DNA of 64,000 nucleotides from Holacanthus passer (Eukaryota > Chordata > Actinopteri > Pomacanthidae): contig JAFREQ010000035.1 in the NCBI GenBank assembly GCA_025331565.1, forward strand, positions 5,270,001 to 5,334,000, read 5' to 3'. The stretch's first letter is position 1, and each line of letters starts with the position of its first letter. Positions 13,901-25,938 of this stretch are shown here, piece by piece. Below the pieces are notes generated by a model. That model worked only from the letters and a program-made list of their open reading frames with translations. It searched no databases and had not been told where the DNA came from. The translations under genes were made by a program, and so were the position numbers.

Positions 13901-16900
13901 CTCGACAGAGGTTGAGGGAGTGTGAGGGGCTGGTGGACGCGCTCCTTCATGCCCTTCAGTCAGCCGTTATCAACAAGGACACTGACAATAAGGTTGCTGA
14001 AGTCATCATGTTAACTAAAATTTAGATGCGCAGAAAGTTACCAAAACATACTTTTATTTGCATAAGCGAAGAGTAGTGTTTTCTCTCACTGACTCAGCAA
14101 AAAACACAAGTTAATAGTCTGTAAATATTTGCATTTGATTCAAACATTTAATGCAAGTCACCGAAGTAATCTCAGGTTCTCAAAAGTCTGTAACATTTCC
14201 TCAGAATTTCAATTTGAAAAATCATTGAATCATGAAGAATTAGTAAACTGACATAACTCCTCCTGCTGTATAACAGATTTGATTAAAACCTTCTGTCATT
14301 TCCCTCCATTTAGTCAGTGGAGAACTGCGTCTGCATTCTGAGAAACCTGTCCTATCATGTCCACAAAGAAATACCAGGAGCGGAGCGATTTCAGGAGCCT
14401 CACGCCAATAATCTGCTGAGGTCAGTCGGGCACCAGAAGAAGAAGAACGAGCCTGACTGTTTTGGAGGGAAGAGACCCAAAGGTTGGTCGGCCATCATAC
14501 ATGAAGACGTCACAATAATCATAACTGGCTGGCCTTGGGTTGCTCAGATTGAAAATATTGATTTCCATCTCTGACGTGTGTAAAACAACATCATTCCTTT
14601 TCTTTTTGATTGATTCATTTGCTCACTGACAAATAAAAGCCCACTGACACTACTAAAACAGAGGCACTGATTTCACTGATTGTCATTTTCTGAAGGTTTT
14701 ACAGTTTTTAAATGAAAACTGATTTCATTCTTTATCTTCCTTCTTTATCTCTTCCCATAACACATAACACATTCTCATTTTTCAGTAGGATCTATTTTCT
14801 TAATTTACACTTGTATAATCAACTAATGTCCCTGCAAACCGGCCATTTTCTCTGCTTGAAAATGTTCATTTCCTTTCAGTGTGTCTTAGCTTTGAGCTTG
14901 GGTTTCACATTTCTGGCCCCCTATTTATGCCAACGAGAGCCTGAATATTTCATTTGCTCTGCGGGACGAGTGCCAGGTTCCAAAATTGAAAAAGCTTGTT
15001 TATACTTTGTTACATCAGTTATGCGATTTTTACACTACGCAACTGATGTAACAAGCAAAGAAGGGTTTTATACTGTGAAACACATTTGGTAGCGATGCAT
15101 AACCCATTTGAAAAACAATTTGAATTACAGTCGATGTACAGTAATTAATAGGCTGCAGCAGTTGGAGCTGCAGGAAACAACTTAATGGAAAAACAATGGG
15201 GCTAGAGTTAATTGTGATTTAAAGTTTTATGGCTTTTCGCCAATGCCAACCTTTCAACTAATTGCACAAAACTGACAAAGGCCTCTCTGACATTAACCTG
15301 ATTCTGACAATCCCCCGGTGTCTCACCACAGAAAGGAGCTGTGTGTTTTTCTGCTGCTGTGTCCTTTTCCAGCATAATCTAATCTTTGACGTCGTTCTGT
15401 CTCCTTTTCCCTTCGGGCCGCATTCATCAGAGGAGTGGTTCAATCAAGGTCGGTCTGCTCATTACTCCTGAGTATTTTCATGGCAGTAATATTGTGATTC
15501 GATACCACATTGAATTTGCTGACATTATCTGTTGGTGCACTGATATACTGAAAACTGGTGTTTGTGTGCATGTATGTGTCTGTAATGTACAGGTTGGAAA
15601 AATGGATTTATGGACAGAAAGTACGGTACATTGGATTTACCAAAACGTACAGAACAAATGAAAGGTATATACTTGAAAAACGTAATATCAGCTTCACATT
15701 TATACAAATTTGACACAAACACTGGCTGCAGTACATGACTTAGAGTAATATTTGGAAATAAGCAGGATAAACATTAGGCTTATTAGTAATACATTAAAGG
15801 TGAATACATGATGCAGAGCTTCCATCATACCTCATCATCAAACAGCATTATAATCAAGCATCAGTACCTGCTTTCTGTGTTATGTTATTTGCTTTGTATG
15901 CATGACGCTGGCATGGCCTAAAAGGTAATTCATTTAAATGCGAAGCCACGCGTCAGCACCTGCACCACTTGAGGAGAGTTTCATTATTAAGACAAAATGA
16001 CCCACCGACTGAAACACTGATCACTTTTTTATCTAGAAGATACTGGAATTGATATATCTTTATTTGTTACCTTTTATATAGCCTTATAGCTATTTTTGGC
16101 CATGAATGCATTCTGTATATAGAAGCTGTGGGGAAAACATTTTTACAATAGTACTGTAGGGCTGAATACTGTATATGTGGATCTGGCTGCCGTTAGAACA
16201 GAGATCAGAGCTAAGCTGATGCCTCCCACACTCCAGCCAGTGAATGCAAATCAGAATGACAAGCATGTTACGGTCCCAGGTCAGCTTTATACTACTTGTC
16301 AGCCATCCAGCAGCCTCCACTGGCTCAGTACAAAAAAAAAACCTCTGCAGGAGTCTGACAGAGTTGTAATCTTTTTGCATAGAGAGTTTAATTAAATTCA
16401 TCTATAGATTTTTCTACTGACCTACCTACCTACTGACCAGAACTAACCTAGATAGAAGAACCTGTGGAACAATGTTTACATACAGAATTTGCATTCGACT
16501 GGTTTGGTGTCTTAAAGTCAATCTTTAACAACACTGATAATAACGCCATCATCAAAGTCTTTAGCCGATGATGCTCATGCAAGCATTGTGCCACTGCTTG
16601 AACGTCACCCCTGACTTTCTCTGCCTTTCTTGTTAAAGGGTTGGAGCTGCTGTACCAGCCAGAGGTGGTGAGGCTCTACCTCTCTCTTCTCACCTGCAGC
16701 CACAACCACAACACCCTGGAGGCAGCCGCAGGAGCGCTGCAGAACCTCGCTGCGGGACACTGGGCTGTGAGTGGGCTGATGTTTATTTCTTAGTCTTCTT
16801 TACATAGAAGCTGTGATTGTGGAATGTATCACAAGCATAGAAATGCTATATATAAGGCTGGAAACTGGAACATTAAACTTTGAATTGAGGCAGTTATCAA

Positions 16901-19900
16901 GTGACACTTTGTTGGCTCTTTCATAGTGTACTCATGTGTATTCATAGGAGATCACCATAGCTGCTGGCGTGGTGTCCTAGTGCCCATATACATTGTCTAT
17001 GGAGCAGATCCAGGATTTTTCTCCAGACGATATAATCGCTATCTCTCTCTGCTGCTTAGCTAAGGAGAGATTTTAAAATAGAGTTAGATGTAAATAGTTC
17101 CATCTTGAGGATGGATTTACCCTCTAAGTCAGTACTGCACTGTGCAGGGCCAAACAAGACAACCTCCTCAAGCCACTACTGTTCACGGGGGGCCTGAATG
17201 CCCAAAGCTTTTTTTCTTGGCTGGTTGACTTGTGTTTCTGAGGCTGCATCAGTGTTCACATGTGCAGAATGAGGGAGATGTGAGGTTGATCAACTTAATC
17301 TAACTGGACTCTCTAGATTGACTTTGTCAGCAGCCTGCATGATCAAAAATCACTTTTACCGCTATGTCCCCAGAGCGGATCCAAAGGCCTGTCAAATAAT
17401 GTGCTTTGCCAAGACATACTGTGCCATGAATGTCACTATAACTTAGGATCAATGCTAAGTCTGTACTCGGATTAAAGGAGTTTTAAAATCCTTGGATTTT
17501 GAAATCGAGTTGCATCATACACAAGAGAGCAGTTGAGAAGGTAGACGGTTCCTAGTTATGGTTTATTGGCATTGACAATTTATTTTCATAGTCTCCTTGT
17601 GATTATATGAGTGGTTCTGTAAAGGTGGAGAATTGAAGGGAGGCCCCATAAGAAAAATCGCATGGATACTTTCAAAATTAAGGCTGATGTCACTTGGCTG
17701 TTATATATCTTGTGTTTGCTCTTACAGTGGTCCAGCTACATCCGGGCCACAGTGAGAAAAGAGAAAGGGCTGCCTATTCTGGTGGAGCTGCTGCGCTCAG
17801 ACGCAGACAAAGTGGTGCGAGCTGTGGCCATTGCCCTCCGCAACCTGGCGATGGACAGGAGGAATAAAGACCTAATAGGTACAGGCTTCTAACTCTCACC
17901 TCCAAACACATTTCACTACACCTGCACGCTCACTATTTTCGCTGTCTCTCGTCATTATTACAGGGAGCTATGCTTTGAGGGACCTTGTCGGTAACCTGCC
18001 GTGCGGGCAGCAGCACCCAGCGAAGAATCTTGAGGGAGATACGGTGGTGTCTATTCTGAACACCATCCATGAGATCATCACAGATAGCCCCGAGAACGCC
18101 CGAGCGCTCATACAGGGTCATGCTGTGCAGAAACTGGTGGCCATCAACAAGTCGAGGTACTTTAATGCCTCTCAAATAAATTGTTACTAATTACTAATTT
18201 GAAATCCAAAGTAAAATTCTCAGATATTGGCCTTTTTTCAAAATAAGATGGAAAACAGACAGAGAAAACTGCACTGGTTTTTATTGTATTTTTTGCTGCG
18301 ACTGCTTGATATCTGTTTATACTGGCACAGCCTTGATGCGATCGCACATGATATTATAAGCGCCATATCCCGGGGCAATCAGAAATGAATTTTAATCATC
18401 GGGACAGCATTGTCTCAGAGCAGTCCTCTGTTGTTTACCACAATGTCTGATGATTTTTTGTTAGCCAATCAGCACGGGAGACCAAGGCAGCTTCCCATGT
18501 CCTCCAGACAATCTGGGCCTACAAGGACCTGAGAAACACTCTGAACAAGGCAGGATGGAACAAGAGCCACTTTAAGGTATTTGATAGTATTTCCTGGTTG
18601 TAATGTGTGTTGAGAAATAATGTCAAATGTGAATAAGGAAAAACAACGTGCATTCAAGTGAAGTCTGTGTTTTGTTGCATAAAAAGAAAAGTTGGAACAC
18701 TGACATTTGGGCTTGAAAAGTGTGTGTACAGTAGACTGCAGGCCACTGAGCATCAGGATACAACAAAGTGAATCAATAATTTTAAGCTGTCTCTTCTTGC
18801 ATCCAAAACACCACTGAGTCCAAGTCAGTCTAATCAAAACCAATGTAATGTCCCTTTATAGAATTAGAACAACAGCAAACCACAGAATTCTGGTTGTCAT
18901 CCAGTAACATAATCCTTTTTGTCTCCCAAAAGCCAACAACTACTGGAGTGACTAAAAAATCCAAGAGTGGAAAGCAAGGCAGCGATGACATCACCTTGCC
19001 TCTCATGGACAAAAACCAAGGTCAGCAGATCATTGCAATGCATTCTGTCAGCAAAATGTTATTAAATCATCATCTAAATGAGAAAAGTGTCCTCTAGCTC
19101 AGGGAACAAAAGAAATGCTTTTAAACATACTGTGGCTCTTGTCATGTCAGGGACAAAGAAATGGACATTTTCAGTCCCAGACCATATTCTTCCGAAACAT
19201 AGCCTTAAACCAATGATGTGCTGCCAAGGTTATCAGTGCACAGACTTGGCTTATTAGCCTGAACAGTCTCTCCCAGAGGCAGGGCAGGCTCACGCATCAC
19301 CAGTCACATTTCATTTGAACGTTATTCCAAAAGGGCAGCTAGCTTTCCCACGTCAAGAGCGACCTCTAGCTTCCTGCTGAAACAGGGGTTTTAGTCTTAA
19401 GGCTTCCTTATGCATTATGGACAGAACTTAAACGCCACCTGAAATATGAATTTGGGAGGAATACGTTTAAACTTTCAGTGAATTATCTCATTGCTTTTGC
19501 CTCTTTCTCTCTCTGGTGTTGAAATGAATAGTGTGTGCCCTTTTGGAAATTTATAGCAAGAAAGGGCAATAGGTGCACACCCTGGGCATCAGGTTAGGTC
19601 TGCAGTATACACTCTCTAAAGAGTTGTTTCTGGAACAGATTTAAGTTCTGTATGGCACAAATGAATTAATTAAATGCAAATCATTAACATAAAATCAAAC
19701 ATACTTAACAGACATTAATAATAATTCATTGCATTCATTTGTTCCACCTTCTCCAATATGAGGCTCAGTTGCTTCTTCCACTTGACGTCTGGCCTGTTGA
19801 TGGGCTCCTGTAGAAACAGTAAAAGATGCAGCATATTTGTCATTTTGTTCTTTTGCAGTGAAATGTTTCAGAAACTGGTGTTGAACTGAGTGAAATGAGT

Positions 19901-20644
19901 GAATAGACCTAATTTACACAGGACAACTTAATGTTCCCTCACAGCAGCATTCCTCCGGCAATCTGAAAAACAAGTACGCAGAAACACAAAGAAAAGAACT
20001 TTAGGCTGAAATTGAGCATTTATTCACGGAAAAGTCACAATCTCCAAAAGCAGTCTACTTATTACCTGTGACTGGTTGACAAAGGTTTCCCTACAAACTG
20101 ATTTAAGTCTGTTCTTCTCTCTTCTTCTGTTCTTTCTCTCTCTTCGCTCTTCTCTCAAGACTCCCCTTTGCTGCATTTGTCATATCTACTGCTAATATCA
20201 CATTTTCTTTGCAGACGTATATTCCAGCTTAGAGCCAAACGATAGAGTCGGAGATGGAAAGGGGCCTGTTGTGGAAAGAGACGCTCTCCAGGTAATCTTC
20301 CATTTGAATGTACTGAATGAATCCAAACAACTTTATGGCAGCACATAGACTTTTGCACATAGCCTCATTTCCTTAAAACTGACTTTATTCCCTATCCCTG
20401 GTTTGGAGGATAAGCAGATGAGGTAACAGTTTTGTTTCGCAGGATGTTGTTTAAAAGGATTACTTTGAGACTTGTGTTCGCAGCTCTCTAACACTCATTG
20501 TTTTCCATGCAAATTGACTAACATCTGTGGTTTGCATATTTCTTGACCCAGGCGATAAGTGAGAGAAAACACTTCATCAGAGCTGGCAGGCCTGCAGTGG
20601 GCCTCATGGATAACAAACCTCCACCGCTGGACTCCTGGGTGTAA
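4951..20644 (+). CDS. arvcf: arvcf, delta-catenin (p120-catenin subfamily armadillo protein)
   Basis: Coding exons: 4951-4971, 9563-9739, 11058-11662, 13045-13523, 13610-13793, 13875-13992, 14314-14482, optional microexon 15431-15448, 15593-15664, 16639-16766, 17728-17878, 17964-18156, 18465-18576, 18933-19020, 20215-20291 and 20552-20644. All junctions are GT-AG and all phases close, giving 888 residues (894 with the microexon). Residues 1 to about 318 are a low-complexity acidic N-terminus. The armadillo repeats follow (NAAAYLQHLC, GTLWNLSSHEPLKM, RNVSSDGAEARQRLRECEG, ALRNLAMDRRNKDLIG). The end is PPPLDSWV, a PDZ-binding tail. SVENCVCILRNLSYHVHKE, TLDLPKRTE and NTIHEI fit ARVCF better than CTNND1 or CTNND2. 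Family role: binds the cadherin juxtamembrane tail, stabilises junctions and tunes Rho GTPases. The start MPAEVKE has a purine at -3, but this form lacks the usual N-terminal coiled coil. I cannot say which teleost paralogue it is. Confidence 0.93.
4972..9562 (+). other. arvcf intron 1
   Basis: Intron between the MPAEVKE exon (donor gtaagt) and the acidic exon at 9563 (acceptor 'gtttag'). It contains a GT/GC-rich microsatellite around 5204-5260 and the Tc1-like relic at 8491-9486. I found no exon of the usual delta-catenin coiled coil (SILASVKEQE type) in it. Confidence 0.8.
8491..9486 (+). mobile_element. Degenerate Tc1/mariner-type DNA transposon
   Basis: The ends are inverted repeats: TACAACCCCAATTCCAAA at 8491-8508 and its near-complement TTTGGAATCGGGGTTGTA at 9469-9486. 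They are flanked by TA, the Tc1/mariner target site. Inside, + strand frames read ITAWAQ, YINMIQKRWRLLWTQA and TVLWSDESK. The last carries the first catalytic aspartate of the DDE triad. A 'KDNAKPH'-like segment near 9376 corresponds to the second. The third (ENLW) block and the real N-terminus are missing, and stops and frameshifts break the frame, so this is a dead, internally deleted copy in arvcf intron 1. Confidence 0.88.
9740..11057 (+). other. arvcf intron 2
   Basis: AT-rich intron between two phase-0 junctions. Read-through from the upstream exon ends after about 25 codons. I see nothing else in it. Confidence 0.75.
15007..15054. repeat. Short inverted repeat (hairpin) in an arvcf intron
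   Basis: The left arm TTGTTACATCAGTT (with GCG shortly after) pairs with the right arm AACTGATGTAACAA (preceded by CGC), around a loop of about 12 bases. The perfect stem is 14 bp, extended by GCG/CGC with bulged bases. It is too short for a typical microRNA precursor. It could be a MITE end-to-end remnant or chance. Confidence 0.7.
15431..15448 (+). other. arvcf: arvcf 18-nt cassette microexon (EEWFNQ)
   Basis: The 18 bases aggagtggttcaatcaag sit between an acceptor CAG and a donor GTCGGT. They are phase 1 in and phase 1 out, so they insert six residues: the upstream 'AAA G' and downstream 'GT TGG' give K-EEWFNQ-G-W. CTNND1 has an 18-nt alternative exon C encoding DEWFSR-like residues at the same place in the armadillo domain, so I read this as its orthologous cassette. 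Inclusion cannot be proved from DNA alone. Confidence 0.82.
15593..15664 (+). other. arvcf: arvcf 72-nt exon (TLDLPKRTE linker)
   Basis: This short AT-rich exon is easy to miss. Acceptor 'gtacag', donor 'gtatat'. With incoming phase 1 it reads GWKNGFMDRKYG followed by TLDLPKRTEQMK, matching the basic linker DTLDLPKRTEAAK in mammalian ARVCF and the VDFPKRT segment of p120. It joins in phase to the exon at 16639 (GLELLYQPEVVRLYLSLL). Confidence 0.87.
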
Positions 20645-23600
20645 TTATGACAACATGACCAGTCAAGCCAGTTAAATCCTGTAGAGACACTTTCCATTGG
20701 TGAAATACGGATTTGTGCCATTTGATCATTCTTGTACAGACAGAGAAACACATTCAATTAAAAATAATTTGCTTTGTTTACAGGAAATAATGTGCCAAAC
20801 ATTTACAAGTATTTATTATGGAGTTTATTTGGAAATAGATTTGATGGATTTTGTCCTTTAGGATGATACTCTTTGTCTAAAACTCCTGATGTATGATCTG
20901 AAATAGCCTAAATATGCAAGAATCACGACTCCAAAGAATATATGACATATATAGTTTGAATTTTATTGCTACACAAGTGTGAGATCATTTATAATACTTC
21001 TAGTTTGTCAAGCTATTACGGCCTAAAGTGGCATGTGGATCTGTTGTTGTCTACCCCCAATGATTCTGGGCTAGAGAAGATTCTGATATAAAGTCATTTT
21101 AAAAATATTTTTGATCAGTGTTTGAGATAATTAGGGTTAGGGCTATCGTTGGCCTCGTCATCAAAAACATCCAAATTATTTGTATTTCTTGACAAACCTG
21201 CCATCAGACTAGACTGTGCGACCATTAGCAAACCCTCTCTATTCCATTTGTTTTCACGATAGGCAAAAAGGGATTGTAAATGTGTAACAAAGGACTGTTA
21301 ATATTCTAAATGAAGGTATTTATATTGTAATATTTATTGTAATACCCATGTTATTAATTAAAGGTTATTGATGTGTATTAGCTAATACCAGTAAGTGATC
21401 CTACATTCAATACAACTCTGCTTTGCAGTGGTCCCTTTTTGCATCGCGATGTTGAATGACAAAACGAAAATAAATAACATGCATAATTTCTCATTTTTAT
21501 TTGTATTCTCTTTTTTTTATTTTTTATTACAGACTCAATTTTATGCCCTCTTTCATTTTATCGGGAAGAACGTGTTACATTAAAAAACACCCGCTGGCCA
21601 GTTAAACATTTTTATTTGCTCTGAACGGGCTTAAACTAATAGATAGAAAAAATTAAGTTAAGCTGAGTTATCTTTATAGGTAGTGACTTGTGGATATTGG
21701 TGTTGTTGTCTCATGTACATGTGTTCACAGCCAGGGCTAATTTCCACTTTTAGTCACACTCCACAGGGGGCACACGGGGTACAAAATGATAAACGCCCCC
21801 TGTATACGGACTTGAACTTTAAAGTGGCTTAATCACAATCACAATCACAAGTACAAAGGTGGGTCATGTCAGGCTGAATGCCAGTTAGCGGCGTTTGTCA
21901 GCTGTGAAAGAGGTCTGGCACTCTGTGCGATGATATGCAAGTTTTCAAACCTTTAGCCTAACAGAGCTCTGGAGAGGCCGCATCTGTGCCAAACTACAGG
22001 TGCATTGGCCAAAAGACACTGATAAATAATTCAAGGCCAACAGTCTGGAAAACACGCTCAACTCCCAGCAGTCACAATTTGAAGCTAACAAAGAGGAATA
22101 TGACGGACATCCTTTATACAACAAGAACGGTTTAGGAAATGTTGTATGCAACCCGCTGTAATAGACCCAACTCTACAGCAATAGTGTTACTTTAAAATTA
22201 AAATATATTTTTCAGGAATTGTTAAGATTTGTCAGTATATGATGAGTTCTTTGGCAAAGTTATAGTAATAATAGACCTGAACTGACACACACATAAAAAA
22301 AAGTTCAATAAAAAAGTTCATCCAACTTTGATTCACTGATTTAATATTTTAAAAAATCAATGATTTGGCAAGACAGTGATTAAAGCAATATATGATTTAC
22401 ACATGCATAATCAATACATGCTACTCTAGTAATATATAATGCATGTAAATTAAGCAGTGACTCAGCAAGAGATTTACATGAATGAAGGCCTCCAATGGAG
22501 TTTTTTTTACTGTGAACATCTTGCTTTTTTTATGTCACATTTTCTCCCTAAAAGTAATTCTGTGTCTACTTAAGACCAAATAAATATGGTTAGTGCATTT
22601 TGTATTTCATGTACACCCAAGGAAACTGTCAACACATGACCTCATATCCACCGATGCCATGAAAAGTCATTATGAACTTATGAACTCGTATGTTGCACGC
22701 TGCCACTGAGAGGACTGAAATGTGTTGGCATTAGTCATGTTTCCTCCCGCAGGCTGCAGGACTCACTTGCGTAAGTGGTGGCATTTTAAATACATGCACG
22801 TACTGTGGGTTCATATATCTCTATCTTCATCTGTCTCATGTACATCGATGAAGCTCTATGGCTGATATGTCATTGGGAGATTTGCGTTAAGTCACGGTAA
22901 TCTATAATTATGTATTTTCTAAATTAATTTTCAGCACTTTTTTAAATTTGCTGTCATTTATTTGTTTATTTGTCTAAGTGGGTGTACGTTGAAATGATGG
23001 CAATGATTGCATGTGTGAGCTGTCAGACAGCTGCTATTAGAAAACAAAACCAGCAATTAGCTAAAAGCTATGCAAATGAGATCGAATCAGCCTCTTCACC
23101 ACCTAATGAAAATGTGTAATTCAATATTAGATGAGGAGGCAGAGGTACAGATATTGAGTCTACACTGGCCTCTTGTGGAGATTGTAAAGCATAAATGAGG
23201 AATATTGTTAATTGGTAATTGATTTCCTGCATCAGACAGGAAAGTAACATTATATCCACGTTTAATTTGTCGCACATTTTTTTACCTCAATCGCAACTTA
23301 CTTATCTCTAAATTCATCAGTATTCTTGAAAAATAAAGTATTATGGTTCAGTCTTTGATTTCAGCATGGCACAGCATATAGCAGTTCGTAAACCAACGGT
23401 CATATTAATCTAAAGCCAAAGGAAGACAAGTTTGGTGAGTGGTTAAGCAAGAGAAAAGCATTCACCAAAATGAGACAGAACATCAGTGGAAATTATGGAT
23501 AGTCATACGTTCCTGGCGGGGAGAGAGGGAGGAGGGCCGAGCAAGGCCTCGGTGACATCTCCAAACATGTCAGCACAGCACATTGTGACAGCACAGCCCT

Positions 23601-23796
23601 GCCCTCAGAACCAAACCACAAGATCAACAAGGGCAAAGCTGTTTTCTCATTGCCCCCAACAGCAACCTGTTGTCCTTTAACGAAAGAGAGTCCTTCCTCG
23701 AAAGGTTGAACAGTTCGCAGGTGCCCACTCCTGCAGGATCCATCACATCTTCTCATCTGATGCTCTTTTGGATTTAAACCTTTCCTTCACTCAACC
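20645..23796. other. Intergenic, arvcf 3' UTR and bmp10 upstream region
   Basis: This follows the arvcf stop at 20644. Possible poly(A) signals are ATTAAA near 20758 and AATAAA at 21469-21474; which is used cannot be decided. The rest is AT-rich with no supported exon. The last few hundred bases probably hold the bmp10 promoter and 5' UTR. Confidence 0.6.
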
Positions 23797-25581
23797 ATGA
23801 CCGTTTCCGTCCTCTCCAACCTTGGGTTTATCCGCTCTCTGAACGTCGTGCTTCTGACGTTGACTGGTTTGAGCTTGAGCAGTCCCATCAGGTCTCCCGA
23901 GAACCATCACAGGGCATCAGTCGGTAGGGGTGCGGGTGATAATCCGCTACTTGATGCGCAGGACTTTCTGAGCCATTTTCTGTCCACAATGAACCTCACA
24001 GAGCTGAGGCCCCAGCCCAGGCCCCTCGCTGCCCTTAAGGAGCCACCAGAGTACATGCTGGAGCTGTACAACCGATTTGCCCATGACCACACTGCTGTGC
24101 CCTCAGCCAACATTGTGCGCAGTTTCAAGAATGAAGGTACAAACTTGCTTTTGTTTAACATCACAAAAATACATGTTTTGTATGTTAAAACTTTGCATTG
24201 CATTTTTTAAAAACTTGAAGGACTAGCTTTCAAAACATTGTGATGTTGACATGTTTGACATTCTAATAATTAAATGGTTTAAATTATTGAACTACTTTAA
24301 TTTACGTAAGGCAAAATGTTGTAAATCTGGAAGCCTTGATTGTTTTAACTCAAACAATGAAGTTGCACTTGAACTAAGCCTTGACAATTTACAAGCACAC
24401 ATCTATTATGGCAGCTGAGCAGTTTACACAATGTCGACATTTTAATGTTTAACATAGCTGATCTTCAGTTTTGTGCACAGAAGCATACAAACTGCATTGA
24501 GGCACACTTATTGATATTGATATTGTTTTCAGATTCCTCCCCGTACAGTATAACAGCCAGGGGTGTAAGGATACATCCCCTGCTGTTCAACACCTCAATG
24601 CGCCACCACGAGCACATAACAATAGCTGAGCTTCGCCTTTTCACCCTGGTCCGGAAGGCCCAAAGACCATATGCTGGCGTTGACTGCAAGGTGACCATCT
24701 ACAAAATACATGAGGGCGTTGTTTGGACGAAAGAGGTGGGGAGAGAAGGGAGAAGGAGGGCTAAAGAGGAGGTGGTGGAGATGAAGGATTTGGAGGAACT
24801 GGTGACAAAGCACATCCATGCCAGAGATAACAGCTGGGTGTCATTTGACCTGACTCATGTGGTTGCACTCTGGCTGAAGTCAGGGTGTGCAACTCACAGG
24901 CTGGAGGTTCATATCGCAAGTCTGGGTTCAGAGGAGGAAGGGGCTGCACAAGAGGTCATGGAGGAGGGTGGGAGCTTGGTCGAGATCGATGTCGACAGGA
25001 GCTTGGAGGGGAAACACAATGCAGTGATGATTGTATTCTCAGATGATCAGAGCAGAGACCACAAACAGGATAAACAAGAGCTCAACCAGATGATTGAACA
25101 CGAGAATGACCTTCCTGAAAACATGGGCCGGAGCCAGCAGGCTTTCTGGGGGCACGTTAATCACAACACTGGCCGCGCTAACCAGGACGAGCCGGAGTCT
25201 CTCTCGCAGCTGCAGTCCAACCTTATCTATGACACGCCTCCCCGAATCCGTCGCAATGTTAAGAGTGAGCCGTGCAAGAGGACCCCGCTCTTTGTGGATT
25301 TTAAAGACATTGGCTGGGATGCGTGGGTCATCCAGCCTCTGGGCTATGAGGCGTATGAGTGCAACGGTGTGTGCAACCCACCTTTGACCTCCGATGTCTC
25401 GCCTACCAAGCATGCCATAGTGCAGACGCTGCTGAGCGTTAGGAGTCCCGAGAGGGCTTCGCGTGCCTGCTGCGTACCCACTAAGTTGGAGCCGATCTCC
25501 CTCCTCTATCACGATAATGGGGTGATCACCTTCAACCACAAGTATGAGGGAATGGTGGTGGCAGAGTGTGGCTGTAGATAG
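23797..25581 (+). CDS. bmp10: bmp10, TGF-beta superfamily ligand (preproprotein)
   Basis: Two exons, 23797-24136 and 24533-25581, joined in phase (GAA-G|AT), encode 462 residues. A hydrophobic leader covers roughly residues 13-28. The prodomain carries PPEYMLELYNRFA and SANIVRSFKNE, both near-identical to BMP10. RIRR (ending at residue 354) is the proprotein convertase site. The mature domain is 108 residues, as in human BMP10, with the seven-cysteine pattern (CKRTPL, YECNGVC, ACCVPTKLEPIS, AECGCR). These blocks fit BMP10 better than GDF2/BMP9. BMP10 is a circulating, heart-derived ligand for ALK1/ALK3-type receptors, essential for cardiac growth and vascular quiescence in vertebrates. The prodomain is longer than in mammals, with a charged insertion near residues 178-205. 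Confidence 0.94.
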
Positions 25582-25938
25582 TCCTGAAAGTGATGCTATA
25601 ACACAGAGAGAGAGACTGTGCACTGATGGAGCTGAAGAAATAATAATCTATCTATCTATCTATCTATCTACCTATCTATCTATCTATCTATCTATCATCT
25701 CATGTGTTTGTTTCCACAGTATCTAACATCTCATACAGTGGTGTGTAAAAACACGAGTCTAGACTTAGTTGTAAATTAGGGATGGACACAAATCTGTGCT
25801 ACATGATGTAAATGTATAATTGTATAAAGGTGAATCAGTTATATCAGTATATTATTGTAGAATACAAAGCTTGCAAAATAATGCTGCAAATCCTTTTAAA
25901 CAGCCTGTTGTGATTTATTACAATTACTTGCTTCATTT
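25582..25938. other. bmp10 3' flank with (TATC)n microsatellite
   Basis: Probable 3' UTR. A tetranucleotide TATC/CTAT run occupies about 25647-25697, with one CCTA interruption. No canonical AATAAA is obvious before the repeat element begins at 25939. Confidence 0.7.

Noticed and set aside
15007..15054. The hairpin as a microRNA gene
   Set aside because: The stem is under 20 bp with a short loop, much smaller than a usual precursor, and it matches no microRNA I know.
4951..20644. CTNND1 or CTNND2 as the identity of the catenin
   Set aside because: CTNND1 lacks the DSWV end, and CTNND2 lacks the SYHVHKE, TLDLPKRTE and NTIHEI-type wording; ARVCF matches all of them.
24533..25581. GDF2/BMP9 as the identity of the ligand
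   Set aside because: The prodomain and RIRR-NVK junction, PPEYMLELYN and the 108-residue mature domain fit BMP10 more closely.
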